Below, piece by piece: positions 9,217 through 18,485 of a stretch of 64,000 nucleotides of DNA (within the stretch, counting starts at the first letter, position 1; the number at the start of each line of letters is the position of its first letter). A program made the translations under genes and the position numbers. A model generated the notes under the pieces. It was given only the letters and a program-made list of their open reading frames with translations, ran no database searches and was not told the DNA's origin. The stretch is taken from contig NZ_BLJO01000001.1 of the NCBI RefSeq assembly GCF_009932555.1, positions 983,691 through 1,047,690 of the forward strand. The letters run 5' to 3'. The stretch is from Steroidobacter agaridevorans (GTDB taxonomy: Bacteria > Pseudomonadota > Gammaproteobacteria > Steroidobacterales > Steroidobacteraceae).

Positions 9217-10635
9217 ATGACAATGCCGTGGAAGCAGATTGGCAGGGGGATATTGAAGGGGTTGGGCTGGCTGACCGGCGGCGCACTGGCGCTGGTCGCC
9301 AGCTGCTACATCGCATTGTTACTGATCAATCTGCGAGATCAGCCGCCGTCCGAATTCGCACTGCGCCTGGAAGATATCTATCGGAACCGACCCGCGGTTG
9401 CCGACGCGGACAACGGCTACATCTATGTCATGGGATTCTCGGCGGCGCCGGAAGCCGATCCGCATGAGATGGGGCTGCAACGCGTTGCGTGGCTGCGGCA
9501 TCGAGCCGAACATCCGGAAGATCAGAGCCCGTCCGATCCCCTGCCGGGCGAGTATCAATCGCCTCAGTTGCCTGCCTTTGAAAAAATTCGTGACGCTTGC
9601 GGGTGGGGCGCGAATAGTTGCGACCGCGCGCTCGCGGAAAGCGACGCCACCCTGCCCGAGTGGCTCCCTGCCGAACAATGGCGAGTGGATCGTTATCGCA
9701 CGCTGTTGGCACGGCCTGGCTGGCTGGAAACATTGCCTCCGGACGTGATGATGCCACTGCCTGCTTACGCACCGGTGCTGGACGCTCAAAGACTGTTGCT
9801 CGTCAAGGCCCACTCCCTCGCTGGTCAGCAGGACGCCGACGGTGTCCGCGAGATTCTCGAACGGGATGTGCATTTCTGGCGAGGGGTCCTGACCGACTCG
9901 GACATCCTGATCTCGAGAATGATTGCCGTGGCGGCGCTGAGTCGCCACTTCAGCATGGGCAATCTGGCGTTACGGCGACTGCCACCCGAAATGCAGTGGG
10001 CCGCGATGCCCGAGGCATGGCGAGCTCCGTTCACGGCGGACGAGTTGTCGTGGCATCGCTGTTTTGCCGGTGAATGGCTTTACGCTCGGAGCGTGCTGAG
10101 TCAAATCGCGACGGGGCCCGCGGCGGCCGAAGCCGCACTCCATGGAGAGAATTACGGTTTCCTGACCCGACTGCAGGATCTGGCCATAGAGCCGCTGTTT
10201 CAGCTGCAGGACACCACCAATCAAAGCGCCGAAATGCTGGTTCGCGCGGCCGACGCCTTGCAAGTGCCGATCGAGCAATTCACCGAGGCGCGGACATCGG
10301 CGGCGGAAATATTTTCATCCTCTGCCGCGAGAGTAGGCACCGTTGCAAACCTATACAACCCGGTAGGCGATATGTTGGCAAGCGTCGCCAGCGGCAGCTA
10401 TGACTCCTATCCTCCACGAGTTGCCGATGTGGAAGGCGCCCGCCGCGCAGCGGTGCTAGCTACAGAGTTAAGAAGTCGCAAGGTGGACGTAGCAAACATC
10501 CGCGCCGAGATCGAGGCGAGCGCTCTTCGCATGCCCTATACCGGCGCGCCGTTCGTCTGGGATTCCAAGGCACAGGCCATCCTGTTCATCGGACTGGTAC
10601 CCGGCGAACGCGGCCAGCATTCATTCAAGTATTGA
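9217..10635 (+). CDS. Membrane-anchored protein of unknown function
   Basis: A 472-residue protein I do not recognise. The N-terminus is basic, followed by one hydrophobic segment at about residues 14-37, so it is likely a type II anchored protein with a large periplasmic domain. That domain is mostly alpha-helical in composition, rich in Trp, Arg and Leu, with no repeats or metal motifs. ATG at 9217 was chosen because it places the anchor at the very N-terminus; an in-frame start at 9166 is possible. It follows the diheme cytochrome by 95 bases, but there is no direct link. Confidence 0.7.
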   Translation: MTMPWKQIGRGILKGLGWLTGGALALVASCYIALLLINLRDQPPSEFALRLEDIYRNRPAVADADNGYIYVMGFSAAPEADPHEMGLQRVAWLRHRAEHPEDQSPSDPLPGEYQSPQLPAFEKIRDACGWGANSCDRALAESDATLPEWLPAEQWRVDRYRTLLARPGWLETLPPDVMMPLPAYAPVLDAQRLLLVKAHSLAGQQDADGVREILERDVHFWRGVLTDSDILISRMIAVAALSRHFSMGNLALRRLPPEMQWAAMPEAWRAPFTADELSWHRCFAGEWLYARSVLSQIATGPAAAEAALHGENYGFLTRLQDLAIEPLFQLQDTTNQSAEMLVRAADALQVPIEQFTEARTSAAEIFSSSAARVGTVANLYNPVGDMLASVASGSYDSYPPRVADVEGARRAAVLATELRSRKVDVANIRAEIEASALRMPYTGAPFVWDSKAQAILFIGLVPGERGQHSFKY

Positions 10636-10643
10636 TCGCATAA

Positions 10644-10670
10644 GACGCGCCAACCGAGCGCCGGCGCGTC
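10644..10670. terminator. Convergent hairpin terminator
   Basis: GACGCGCC (10644-10651) pairs with GGCGCGTC (10663-10670) across an 11-base loop. It lies in the 47-base gap between the convergent genes ending at 10635 and 10683. There is no strong T-run, so efficiency is uncertain. Confidence 0.5.
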
Positions 10671-10682
10671 CCGGCTTTGAGC

Positions 10683-11138
10683 TCAGTGCCAGTTGCCGAT
10701 CTTCACATCGTTCGGGCTGGGCCGGCCGTGGCCCGTTTCGATCAGCGACTTCAGGCTCTGCAGGAACACGCCCCACTTGGTCGAGCAGTGATACATGAAT
10801 TCGGCGGGCTCCCGCCAGCCCTCGTGCTTGAACAGCACGATGGCGAAATCGTCTTCCTGCTTCAGCTCGAAGCGCACCTGCGTGCCGACCCACTCCGGCG
10901 GCCCCTTCACCACTTCCCAGACCACTCGCGTGTCGGGCCGCAACTCGACGATCTTCATGTCGAAGACGCCGAGCTCGCGGCCGTTGTCGGTGAAGCGAAA
11001 CTTCATCGTCCCGCCGGCCTGGCGATCGCCGGTCGTCTCGGTGGTCCACCACCCCGCCACGCCTTCGGGCGTCGCGAGCGCCTGATAAACCTTGCCGAGC
11101 GGCGCCTTCATACCCACCCGATGCAGTATGTCGAACAT
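10683..11138 (-). CDS. SRPBCC (START-like, AHSA1/polyketide cyclase) domain protein
   Basis: A 151-residue single-domain protein. It begins MFDILHRVGMKAPLGKVYQAL with ATPEGVAGWWT next, the usual AHSA1-type start, and has alternating strands around KFRFTDNGRELGVFDMKIVEL. Such helix-grip folds bind hydrophobic ligands; the ligand here is unknown. AGGAG lies at ideal distance from ATG 11138, so the longer frame from 11252 is not used. It stands alone, convergent to the upstream plus-strand gene. Confidence 0.85.
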   Translation of the reverse strand: MFDILHRVGMKAPLGKVYQALATPEGVAGWWTTETTGDRQAGGTMKFRFTDNGRELGVFDMKIVELRPDTRVVWEVVKGPPEWVGTQVRFELKQEDDFAIVLFKHEGWREPAEFMYHCSTKWGVFLQSLKSLIETGHGRPSPNDVKIGNWH

Positions 11139-11336
11139 GACTGTGCTCCTTGAAAACCCTGAGATCGGACGGAGCACAGTGTGGTCGAGAAACCGCTTCG
11201 AGCGAGAGTTACAAGTGCGGCGCGATTCGGTCCGGCCATTCATCGCATTCATGACACCCGATGCAGGTTCTGCATTGGAGTGGCTCTCGACGCAACGTTA
11301 GGCTTCGCGTGACACAAACATTCGGCGAGGCTATGT

Positions 11337-12353
11337 ATGCGCTTCCTTGCATTCGAGCGTCCAGGCGTTCTGGGATGGCGTGAGACGAGCGCGCCGAAGT
11401 TGTCGTCGGATCTCGAAGCCATCGTTGCTCCGATGGTCGTCGGTAGATGTGACCTCGATGTGGGATTCGTGCGCGGCGTGGCGCCGATCGCGGCAGGCAG
11501 CGCGCTGGGCCACGAGTGCATCGCCCGCGTGATCGACGTTGGCTCGCACGTAAGAACAGTGAAACCCGGCGATCTCGTGCTGGTATCGGCCCAGATCTGC
11601 TGTGGCTATTGTCGAAGCTGCAAACGCGGCCACACCGGACGATGCGAATCCGTTCCGTTCGCTGCTTCTTACGGCATGGGGCGCCCTGGGGATTTCGGTG
11701 GCGCACTCGCCGACTTGTTACGCGTGCCCTATGCCGATGCAATGCTGGTTCCGTTACCGAAAGGGCTCGATCCTGTCGCGACTATCGGCGCGGCAGACAT
11801 GGCACTCGATGCGTGGCGTGCTGTTGGCCCCGCACTCAACGAGCGGCCCGAAGCGGCAGTGCTCGTCGTCGGCGGGCTCGCATCGGTCATCGGCCTCTAC
11901 GCCGCTGGCATCGCAGTATCGATGGGCGCAAGCGAAGTCGTTTACTGGGACGCCGACGAGCAACGTCGGCGCGTAGCCGCCGAGTTGGGCGCAACTGCTT
12001 TGGATATGACGAGCGCCCTGCCCCGCTCCTTTGGCATCGTCATCGATGCTGGAGGAACTGTCGATGGCCTCCAGCGAGCACTGGCCGCGGCCGAGCCGGA
12101 AGCGCTCTTCACTAGCGTCGTCATCTATTTCGACAACGCGACACCGCTGCCGCTACGAGATATGTATCTCAAAGGAATCACGCTCCGAACCGGCCGGCCC
12201 AATGTCCGGCCGCAGATGGAAAACGTGCTCCGGCTGTGTCACGGCGGAAGCTTTCGTCCTAGCGACGTTCCGACGACCCTCTTCGACTTCGATCGCGCCG
12301 ATGAAGCGTGGCTGTCGACGGACTTGCGGGTCGCAGTGACGCGTGACGCCTGA
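11337..12353 (+). CDS. Zinc-dependent medium-chain alcohol dehydrogenase family protein
   Basis: A 338-residue MDR protein. GRCDLD near residue 37 and GHECIARV supply the catalytic-zinc Cys and His-Glu pair. The structural zinc lobe is visible as C-C-G-Y-C-R-S-C followed by GHTGRC. The nucleotide-binding fold has a VVGGLASVIGLYA in place of the canonical GxGxxG, so cofactor binding may be modified. The substrate is unknown. No clear Shine-Dalgarno precedes ATG 11337. It is separated from neighbours and convergent with the gene ending at 12357. Confidence 0.8.
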   Translation: MRFLAFERPGVLGWRETSAPKLSSDLEAIVAPMVVGRCDLDVGFVRGVAPIAAGSALGHECIARVIDVGSHVRTVKPGDLVLVSAQICCGYCRSCKRGHTGRCESVPFAASYGMGRPGDFGGALADLLRVPYADAMLVPLPKGLDPVATIGAADMALDAWRAVGPALNERPEAAVLVVGGLASVIGLYAAGIAVSMGASEVVYWDADEQRRRVAAELGATALDMTSALPRSFGIVIDAGGTVDGLQRALAAAEPEALFTSVVIYFDNATPLPLRDMYLKGITLRTGRPNVRPQMENVLRLCHGGSFRPSDVPTTLFDFDRADEAWLSTDLRVAVTRDA

Positions 12354-12356
12354 GCC

Positions 12357-14531
12357 TCAATAGCCGAACACGTGGAAGTCATCGAACTGCCCGAGCGCCT
12401 TGTAGGTCAGCAGCGCCGCTCCGCCCAGGTTCCCCGCCGAGGGCAAGCTCGGATCGGTCGCTTCTAGCACCGGGTTGTTGTTGACGTAGGCGACCAGTTT
12501 CTGATCGATGATTTCCAGCCGCAGCTGGTACCAGGTGTTCAACGTCACCGGCAACGAAGCGCTGTCGAGCGTCTGGGGAACGCCATTCACCAACTTGCGC
12601 AACAGGATCGTGTTGCTGCCGCGAACGGTGATGTAGTGGTAGTTCTGCGCGTCTTTGTATCGAAGCGCGAGGCCGAACCAACGATCCGCACCGTCGAACT
12701 GCGTGGCCCTGGCGCGAACGCTCGCGGCGGTCCCGTTGTAGTGCAGGCTTCCGGCGGCCACTGCGTGACTGGTGTTGCTCGTGGTTGCATTGGAAATGAC
12801 CTGCGAACCATTGACAGTAACGACTTGCCAGCCATTCGCGCCGGCGACGTTCGGATCGCCCGTTTCAAAACCCGTGCTGAAATGCACGGCGCCAGGATTG
12901 CCGCCGAACGTGATGTTGTCGATGTCGGCTCGCGCCTTGTACATCATGACGCCCGAATATCCTTGCAGCAGCGAGTTGTCGGTCACGTCGAACAGCAATC
13001 GGTCGTCGGCGAAGACTCGCAGGCGCGCGGCGTTCGCTTCGAGACGAAGGTTGTAGCCGCGATTCACCGCTACCGACATCGACGCCGACGCAAGCGTCTG
13101 CACCACGCCGCCGACGATCTTCTTCAGCTGGATCTGCTGCGAGGAGCGTACGGTGATGTAGTAGTGATTGTTGGCATCGGTGTAGCGCACGGCGAGGCCG
13201 AACCACCGATCGGCACCGTTGAAGGCCCTGGGCACGATGTAGCCGTGCACCGACTGGTTGCGACCGTAGCTGCCGGTGAACATCGAGGTGGCATTGCCGG
13301 CGTAATCGCTCTGACGATAGACCCGCGTAGCACCGCTCGTCACGACAGAGAAATTGCCACTGAGCGCGTTCCAGCCCGAGGCTTGCCCACTCTCGAAGTC
13401 GACCGGCTGCAGGAATGTTTCCTGCGGATCCTCCGGTACATCGAATACATAGGCAGCAGGCTCATCCTGTTGCAGGCGATTGGAAACGATACGTCGTCCG
13501 CTCAACCGGGACCGACCGAGCTGCTGGCCGTCGCTGGCAACCAGCCTCGCAACCGCAGGCCAATTGCCGACACTCGCTCGCTCGCGCACCAGCTCGCCAC
13601 GTGCGACCAATGCCCCGTCGATATCTGCATCTCCTTCGACCGCGAGGTCGCCCGGGACCGGCACCCATTCTCCGCCGGCGCTTCGTTCGTACACAGCGCC
13701 GCCGATGACGGCGGCATTGCCGGAGATTTTCAGGTTCCGATTGATGTTACCGGTCAAAGTGCTGACCGTGGCGGTGCTCCAGTCGCCGCTCGCGGGACGC
13801 GAATAGATATATACCGCCTCCGGCAGTTCCGGGTCGGTCAGGTTGTCGCCGGGGCTCCAGTGGATGGCATGATTCGTCGTCACATCGACATTGGGGCCCA
13901 TGTAGTTGCTGCCACCGGCGTTGCCGCCGTTCGCAAACGTGGCGATCTGCGTCCACGCGCCGTTCTGTCGTTGAAAGAGGCGCATGCCATGAGGCGTATT
14001 GCTGCTCACGCCGATGATGCCGTTTTCGATCGCGACCGAGATGCCGAAGCCAGGACCGTTCAACGAGGTTGAGTTGACCCAGCTCGAACCGGAGTATTCA
14101 TAGACATGCGCGGCCGACCAGTACGGCGCGCCGACGACGATGACGTTGCCTTCGAGCGCGACCGAGTAACCATACAACCCCGACTGGCCGATGGGTGCAT
14201 TGGGAACCAGCTTCGCGGTTTGATGCCATACCCCGGCGGCGTCTCGTTCGAAAACATAGGCGGCGGCGCCGATCTCTTCCGGCGTCGTGTCCATGATGAA
14301 GGAGCCTTGGTTCGCTGTGACGACGGCGCGGTCGCCGTCGATGGCCACGGCGCGGCCGAATCCGCCTTCCGGGGCTCCGCCGATGGGAGTCAGCTTTGCG
14401 GATTCCAGAAATGCGGGCAGATCGGCCCGCGCGGGAGGTGATATCGAGAGCGCCAGCAGGGCCACACTGGCAAATATACAAAGCAGGCCATGGATCGACT
14501 GACGTGAAGACCGGAACGCTTCGTCGCGCAT
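12357..14531 (-). CDS. Secreted protein with FG-GAP-like N-terminal part and two laminin-G/DUF1080-like domains
   Basis: A 724-residue exported protein. A signal peptide (IHGLLCIFASVALLALSIS) ends near residue 36. The N-terminal part (about 40-380) has propeller-like repeats (GGFGRAVAIDGDRAVV, YGYSVALEGNVIVVGAP, FGISVAIENGIIGV). The C-terminal half holds two related copies of about 170 residues, each with GADRWFGLA(V/L)RY, YYITVR or YHYITVR, and a similar ending. Such jelly-roll units often bind carbohydrate. ATG 14531 has GGGGATG upstream and places the signal at the N-terminus. It lies downstream of the PL11 lyase, 147 bases from its stop, in the same direction. Confidence 0.7.
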   Translation of the reverse strand: MRDEAFRSSRQSIHGLLCIFASVALLALSISPPARADLPAFLESAKLTPIGGAPEGGFGRAVAIDGDRAVVTANQGSFIMDTTPEEIGAAAYVFERDAAGVWHQTAKLVPNAPIGQSGLYGYSVALEGNVIVVGAPYWSAAHVYEYSGSSWVNSTSLNGPGFGISVAIENGIIGVSSNTPHGMRLFQRQNGAWTQIATFANGGNAGGSNYMGPNVDVTTNHAIHWSPGDNLTDPELPEAVYIYSRPASGDWSTATVSTLTGNINRNLKISGNAAVIGGAVYERSAGGEWVPVPGDLAVEGDADIDGALVARGELVRERASVGNWPAVARLVASDGQQLGRSRLSGRRIVSNRLQQDEPAAYVFDVPEDPQETFLQPVDFESGQASGWNALSGNFSVVTSGATRVYRQSDYAGNATSMFTGSYGRNQSVHGYIVPRAFNGADRWFGLAVRYTDANNHYYITVRSSQQIQLKKIVGGVVQTLASASMSVAVNRGYNLRLEANAARLRVFADDRLLFDVTDNSLLQGYSGVMMYKARADIDNITFGGNPGAVHFSTGFETGDPNVAGANGWQVVTVNGSQVISNATTSNTSHAVAAGSLHYNGTAASVRARATQFDGADRWFGLALRYKDAQNYHYITVRGSNTILLRKLVNGVPQTLDSASLPVTLNTWYQLRLEIIDQKLVAYVNNNPVLEATDPSLPSAGNLGGAALLTYKALGQFDDFHVFGY

Positions 14532-14678
14532 ACTGCATCCCCGTGCAGGAAGACCAGGTCGGGCCAGCTTCGTCGCCCTGCCTGCGAACGTCATCGCGGC
14601 AGGTACGAAACAATTCCCGACGGCGCGTGCGGGTTCCAGGCTCGCGCCGCGTTTCGAGCGACGCGAGCCTGATGTTAC

Positions 14679-16622
14679 TTACCTCCGAGGCCGCGGAAAG
14701 TACAGCCGGGCTGCCGGCGGCAACTTCATGTCTGTCCCCAGGAAGAAGCCGGGATGCGGCGGCTGGTTATAAGCAACGTTTTGCCAGGCCACGGCCAAAC
14801 GATACGTCGGATCGTGCATGAGCGTGCGCAGCTTATATTCGGTCGGCGCGGTGGTCGTGTAGATGCGCAGCTCGCTGCTATCCTGCGAGCGCCAGAGCGC
14901 CTCTTCACGCCAATCGCCGAGAATATCGGCTTGCAACGCCGGCGTTCCCTTGGTGCCGTTGTTGGAATAGGTGCCGGCGGCGACCAGAATGGGCACTGAA
15001 ACGCTGTTCAGATAATCCCATTTGTCGATGCGTCCGACACCCGCGCCCGCCACGGAATCGTAAGTGTGATCGAGCAGCTCGCGCGACAGATCGCCATCCC
15101 ACCAGATGCCGAAGTTGATGCTCGAAGGAACTCCCGTGAGCGGATCGCCCGTCGCGGTGTGTAGTCCGCCGCCTGCGCTGGACCACATCTCCTCACCAGG
15201 ATGCGTCGGGTCGATGTCGGCTGACATTCCGCGGCCCGTGTCCGCCGCTGTGAGCTTGCCCCAGAGGATTGCGCCGGTCGCGGCATCCCAGGAAGCGAGT
15301 CCGTAAGGCGACGATCTCGACTCCATGACTTTGAACACTTCCAACCCGGGTCGATTGGGATCGAGGTCGCCGACATGTAACGCATCGCCGTGGCCAAGCG
15401 CGGTGTTGTACAGCGCCGTGCCGTCGTCGTCGATAGTCATGGCGCCGAACACGATCTCGTCCTTGCCATCGTTGTCTACATCGGCCACCGACAGCTGATG
15501 ATTGCCTTGGCCTCGATATTCCGCGCCTGAAATGTCCGAGTCGAAGACCCAGCGCTGCGTGAGCTCGCCATGTTTCCAATCCCACGCCACGATGACTGTG
15601 CGCGTGTAGTAACCGCGGCTCATGATCAGACTCGGATGCCGGCCATCGAGATACGCCACGCCGCCCAAGAAGCGATCGACGCGGTTGCCGTAATTATCGC
15701 CCCACGATTCGACGGTCCCGCGCGCCGGAACGTAGTCGATGGTGGCCAGCGCTTTGCCAGTGGCGCCATCGAGCATCGTCAGATATTCCGGACCGCTGAG
15801 CACGTAGCCCGCGGTGTTTCTATAGTCCGCGGCGGGATCGCCGATGACCGTGCCTCGGGCGTCAGTGGAGCCGTCGGCGGTCTTCATCGCGACTTCGGCT
15901 TTGCCGTCGCCGTCGAAGTCGTACACCATGAACTGGGTGTAGTGCGCCCCGGCTCGAATGTTTCTTCCCAGCGAGATGCGCCAGAGCAGCGTGCCATCGA
16001 GCTTGTAGGCGTCGAAGAAGACTTCGCCGGTATAGCCGCTTTGCGAGTTGTCCTTCTGATTCGAAGGATCCCACTTCAGCACGATCTCGTATTCGCCGTC
16101 GCCATCCAGGTCGCCCACACTCGCGTCGTTGGCGCGATAGGTGTACGCCTCGCCTGCCGGCGTCACACCGTCGGCCGGCCGCTGCAATGGAATCGGAAGA
16201 TACGAACCTGCCCAGACTTCGGCGGAATCCGCCCTGCCGCGCCGTCCTTGCGTCACCGCCTCGAACAACGCTGCCAGCGGTTGCTCCCGGCCATCGAACA
16301 CACGACGGACTGTATAAATCGAATCCGTCGTCCCTGCGGGATCCAAATAGTTCGTCGTCGAAGTGAGCGGCTTGCGATTGAGCTTTCTACCGTTGCGATA
16401 GAGGTTGAACCCCGCGTCGTACGATTCGCTGCCAAGCAATCGCCAGCTTAGAAACACTCCTCCATCCGTCTTCACCGCCACCAGTCCGCGATCCAGAAAC
16501 TCCGCCTGCCTGGCGGGCAACCGACTGGGGCTGTCGGTCTCCGCCCCTGCGTGAACAATCGGCAGCAACATTCCAATGCAGCCAGCGGCAATCCCCCGCC
16601 GCCATCCTTTCAGCTGGTCCAT
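14679..16622 (-). CDS. Rhamnogalacturonan lyase, polysaccharide lyase family 11
   Basis: A 647-residue secreted enzyme with a signal peptide ending near GAETDS. It has the PL11 layout: a fibronectin-like start (LDRGLVAVKTDGGVFLSWRLLG), then an eight-bladed propeller with calcium-binding DxDGDG loops (VGDLDGDGEYEIVLKW, YDFDGDGKAEVAMKTADG, SVADVDNDGKDEIVFG). PL11 enzymes cleave the rhamnose-galacturonate backbone of pectin. AAGGAG lies seven bases before ATG 16622. It suggests growth on plant cell wall. A short GCGGC-tttc-GCCGC hairpin (16643-16656) is in its leader. Confidence 0.92.
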   Translation of the reverse strand: MDQLKGWRRGIAAGCIGMLLPIVHAGAETDSPSRLPARQAEFLDRGLVAVKTDGGVFLSWRLLGSESYDAGFNLYRNGRKLNRKPLTSTTNYLDPAGTTDSIYTVRRVFDGREQPLAALFEAVTQGRRGRADSAEVWAGSYLPIPLQRPADGVTPAGEAYTYRANDASVGDLDGDGEYEIVLKWDPSNQKDNSQSGYTGEVFFDAYKLDGTLLWRISLGRNIRAGAHYTQFMVYDFDGDGKAEVAMKTADGSTDARGTVIGDPAADYRNTAGYVLSGPEYLTMLDGATGKALATIDYVPARGTVESWGDNYGNRVDRFLGGVAYLDGRHPSLIMSRGYYTRTVIVAWDWKHGELTQRWVFDSDISGAEYRGQGNHQLSVADVDNDGKDEIVFGAMTIDDDGTALYNTALGHGDALHVGDLDPNRPGLEVFKVMESRSSPYGLASWDAATGAILWGKLTAADTGRGMSADIDPTHPGEEMWSSAGGGLHTATGDPLTGVPSSINFGIWWDGDLSRELLDHTYDSVAGAGVGRIDKWDYLNSVSVPILVAAGTYSNNGTKGTPALQADILGDWREEALWRSQDSSELRIYTTTAPTEYKLRTLMHDPTYRLAVAWQNVAYNQPPHPGFFLGTDMKLPPAARLYFPRPRR

Positions 16623-16697
16623 CGAGCACTCCTTATATATGAGCGGCTTTCGCCGCCCGGATGACGCCCCCTAATCGGATTTGCTCGAATCTGCTCT

Positions 16698-16934
16698 CTA
16701 TTGATTATTTTTGCAACCGGCGGCCACCCCCATCAGCGAGATCCCATGCAGACCCGCCTTGTTTCGAATGGCCGACTCGCTGCGCCCCAGTGCCGAAGCG
16801 ATGTCGCTGACCGGGGCGCCGATCGCCGCCAGCTCGCGAAGACGGCGGAGCGCATCGGCAGTCCAGGGATTCCGACGGCGCGCAGGGAGCCCGTGCCGCG
16901 AGGAACGGCACACGGAAAAAACGAGCGGGCGCAC
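16698..16934 (-). CDS. Small HTH-like protein
   Basis: A 78-residue basic protein. The core NPWTADALRRLRELAAIGAP followed by SDIASALGRSESAIRNKA looks like a helix-turn-helix of the SANT/GcrA-like kind found in small proteobacterial proteins. The GTG at 16934 lies five bases past the iolA stop with no clear ribosome site; GTG codons further in are alternatives. It may be cotranscribed with iolA. Function unknown. Confidence 0.5.
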   Translation of the reverse strand: MRPLVFSVCRSSRHGLPARRRNPWTADALRRLRELAAIGAPVSDIASALGRSESAIRNKAGLHGISLMGVAAGCKNNQ

Positions 16935-16939
16935 GCGAG

Positions 16940-18466
16940 CTACTTCATGACCGGCATGACGTACTCGGCGACGCTGCGAATTCCTGTCGGCCAGCGAGCC
17001 GTCATCGTTTTCATGCGAGTGTAGAAACGCACGCCATCCGGACCGTGCACGTGCAAGTCGCCGAACAGGGAACGTTTCCAGCCACCGAAGCTGTGAAACG
17101 CCATGGGCACCGGGATGGGCACATTGACGCCCACCATGCCCGCCTGCACCTGGTGACAGAAAGTTCGCGCAGCGTCGCCATCATTGGTGTAGATCGACGT
17201 GCCGTTGCCGAACTCGTGTTCCTCGATGAGCTTGAGCGCGCTGGCCAGATCCGGCACGCGCACGATGGCGAGCACCGGACCGAAGATCTCTTCCTTGTAA
17301 ACGCGCATGTGGGTCTTCACGTGATCCAGCAGAGTCGCGCCGAGATAGAAACCTTGCTCGTGCCCGGGCACGGATTGAGAACGACCATCCACCACCAGGG
17401 TCGCCCCTTCCTGCACACCGATATCGATGTAGCCGCGCACCCGCTCCATGTGCTCGCGAGTAACGAGCGGCCCCATCTCCACTGCGCTATCGGCGCCATT
17501 TCCGATCTTGAGCGCGGCAATCATCGGCCTGAGCTCTTCGACCAGCCGATCGCCGGCGTTACCCACCGCGACTGCCACCGAGATCGCCATGCATCGCTCG
17601 CCCGCCGATCCGAAGGCCGCACCCATCAATGCCTGCGCAACCAGCTTTGGATTGGCATCCGGCATGACGACCATATGGTTCTTCGCGCCGCCGAGCGCCT
17701 GCACCCGCTTGCCATGCCGGGCGGCCGTTTCGTAGATGTGTTGAGCAATGGGTGTCGAGCCGACGAAACTCACTGCCGCGACATCCGGATGACTCAGCAG
17801 CGCGTCGACCGATTCGCGATCGCCATTCACGACGTTGAAGACTCCTGCGGGCAAGCCGGCTTCGCTCAACAACTGCGCCATACGCAGCGCGCACGACGGA
17901 TCCTTCTCGGAAGGCTTGAGCACGAACGTGTTACCGCATGCCAGCGCGATAGGAAACATCCACAGCGGCACCATCGCTGGAAAATTGAACGGCGTGATGC
18001 CGGCGCAGACGCCGACCGGCTGGCGCAGCGACCAGCTGTCGATGGCGCGGCCGACATCGTCGGAAAACTCGCCCTTGAGCAGATGAGGAATGCCGCAGGC
18101 GAACTCCACGACCTCGAGCCCCCGGCTCACTTCGCCGCGCGCGTCCGATTGAACCTTGCCATGCTCGCTCGTAATGATGGCGGCCAGCTCGTCGATGTGG
18201 GCTTCCATCAATGCTTTGAAGCGGAACATCACGCGCGCACGCTGCACCGGCGGCGTGGCGGCCCACGATGGCAAAGCTTTGCGCGCAGCCGCGATTGCCA
18301 TTTGCGTCTCTTGCGTCGACGCGAAGCTCACACGCGCCGACACCTGCCCTGTCGCAGGGTTGAAAACCTGGCCGAATCGGCCGCTCGCGCCGGCACGCAG
18401 ATTGCCGTCGACAAAATGACTCAAGGTCCGCAGGCCGTCCGCGGACGTCGCAACTTGCATGTTCAT
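16940..18466 (-). CDS. iolA: CoA-acylating methylmalonate-semialdehyde dehydrogenase
   Basis: A 508-residue aldehyde dehydrogenase of the MmsA/IolA group. It converts malonate semialdehyde (the last iol intermediate) to acetyl-CoA, or methylmalonate semialdehyde to propionyl-CoA. The nucleophile C292 sits in GSAGERCMA, and family motifs [14 protein letters not shown] and [12 protein letters not shown] are present. AGGAG precedes ATG 18466. It is the fourth gene of an operon with an OPA transporter, PfkB kinase and phosphoesterase, divergent from a phytase, rather than with iolBCDE. This supports inositol catabolism over valine breakdown. Confidence 0.92.
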   Translation of the reverse strand: MNMQVATSADGLRTLSHFVDGNLRAGASGRFGQVFNPATGQVSARVSFASTQETQMAIAAARKALPSWAATPPVQRARVMFRFKALMEAHIDELAAIITSEHGKVQSDARGEVSRGLEVVEFACGIPHLLKGEFSDDVGRAIDSWSLRQPVGVCAGITPFNFPAMVPLWMFPIALACGNTFVLKPSEKDPSCALRMAQLLSEAGLPAGVFNVVNGDRESVDALLSHPDVAAVSFVGSTPIAQHIYETAARHGKRVQALGGAKNHMVVMPDANPKLVAQALMGAAFGSAGERCMAISVAVAVGNAGDRLVEELRPMIAALKIGNGADSAVEMGPLVTREHMERVRGYIDIGVQEGATLVVDGRSQSVPGHEQGFYLGATLLDHVKTHMRVYKEEIFGPVLAIVRVPDLASALKLIEEHEFGNGTSIYTNDGDAARTFCHQVQAGMVGVNVPIPVPMAFHSFGGWKRSLFGDLHVHGPDGVRFYTRMKTMTARWPTGIRSVAEYVMPVMK

Positions 18467-18485
18467 GGAAACTCCTGGAGAACGA

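Noticed and set aside
12636-14072. A 478-codon plus-strand open frame opposite the secreted duplicated-domain protein
   Set aside because: No signal, no recognisable fold, and the opposite strand has a signal peptide and internal repeats.
16643-16656. Short GCGGC-tttc-GCCGC hairpin as a terminator or riboswitch
   Set aside because: Only five bp and no U-run; too common in GC-rich DNA to call, though it is noted in the lyase leader.
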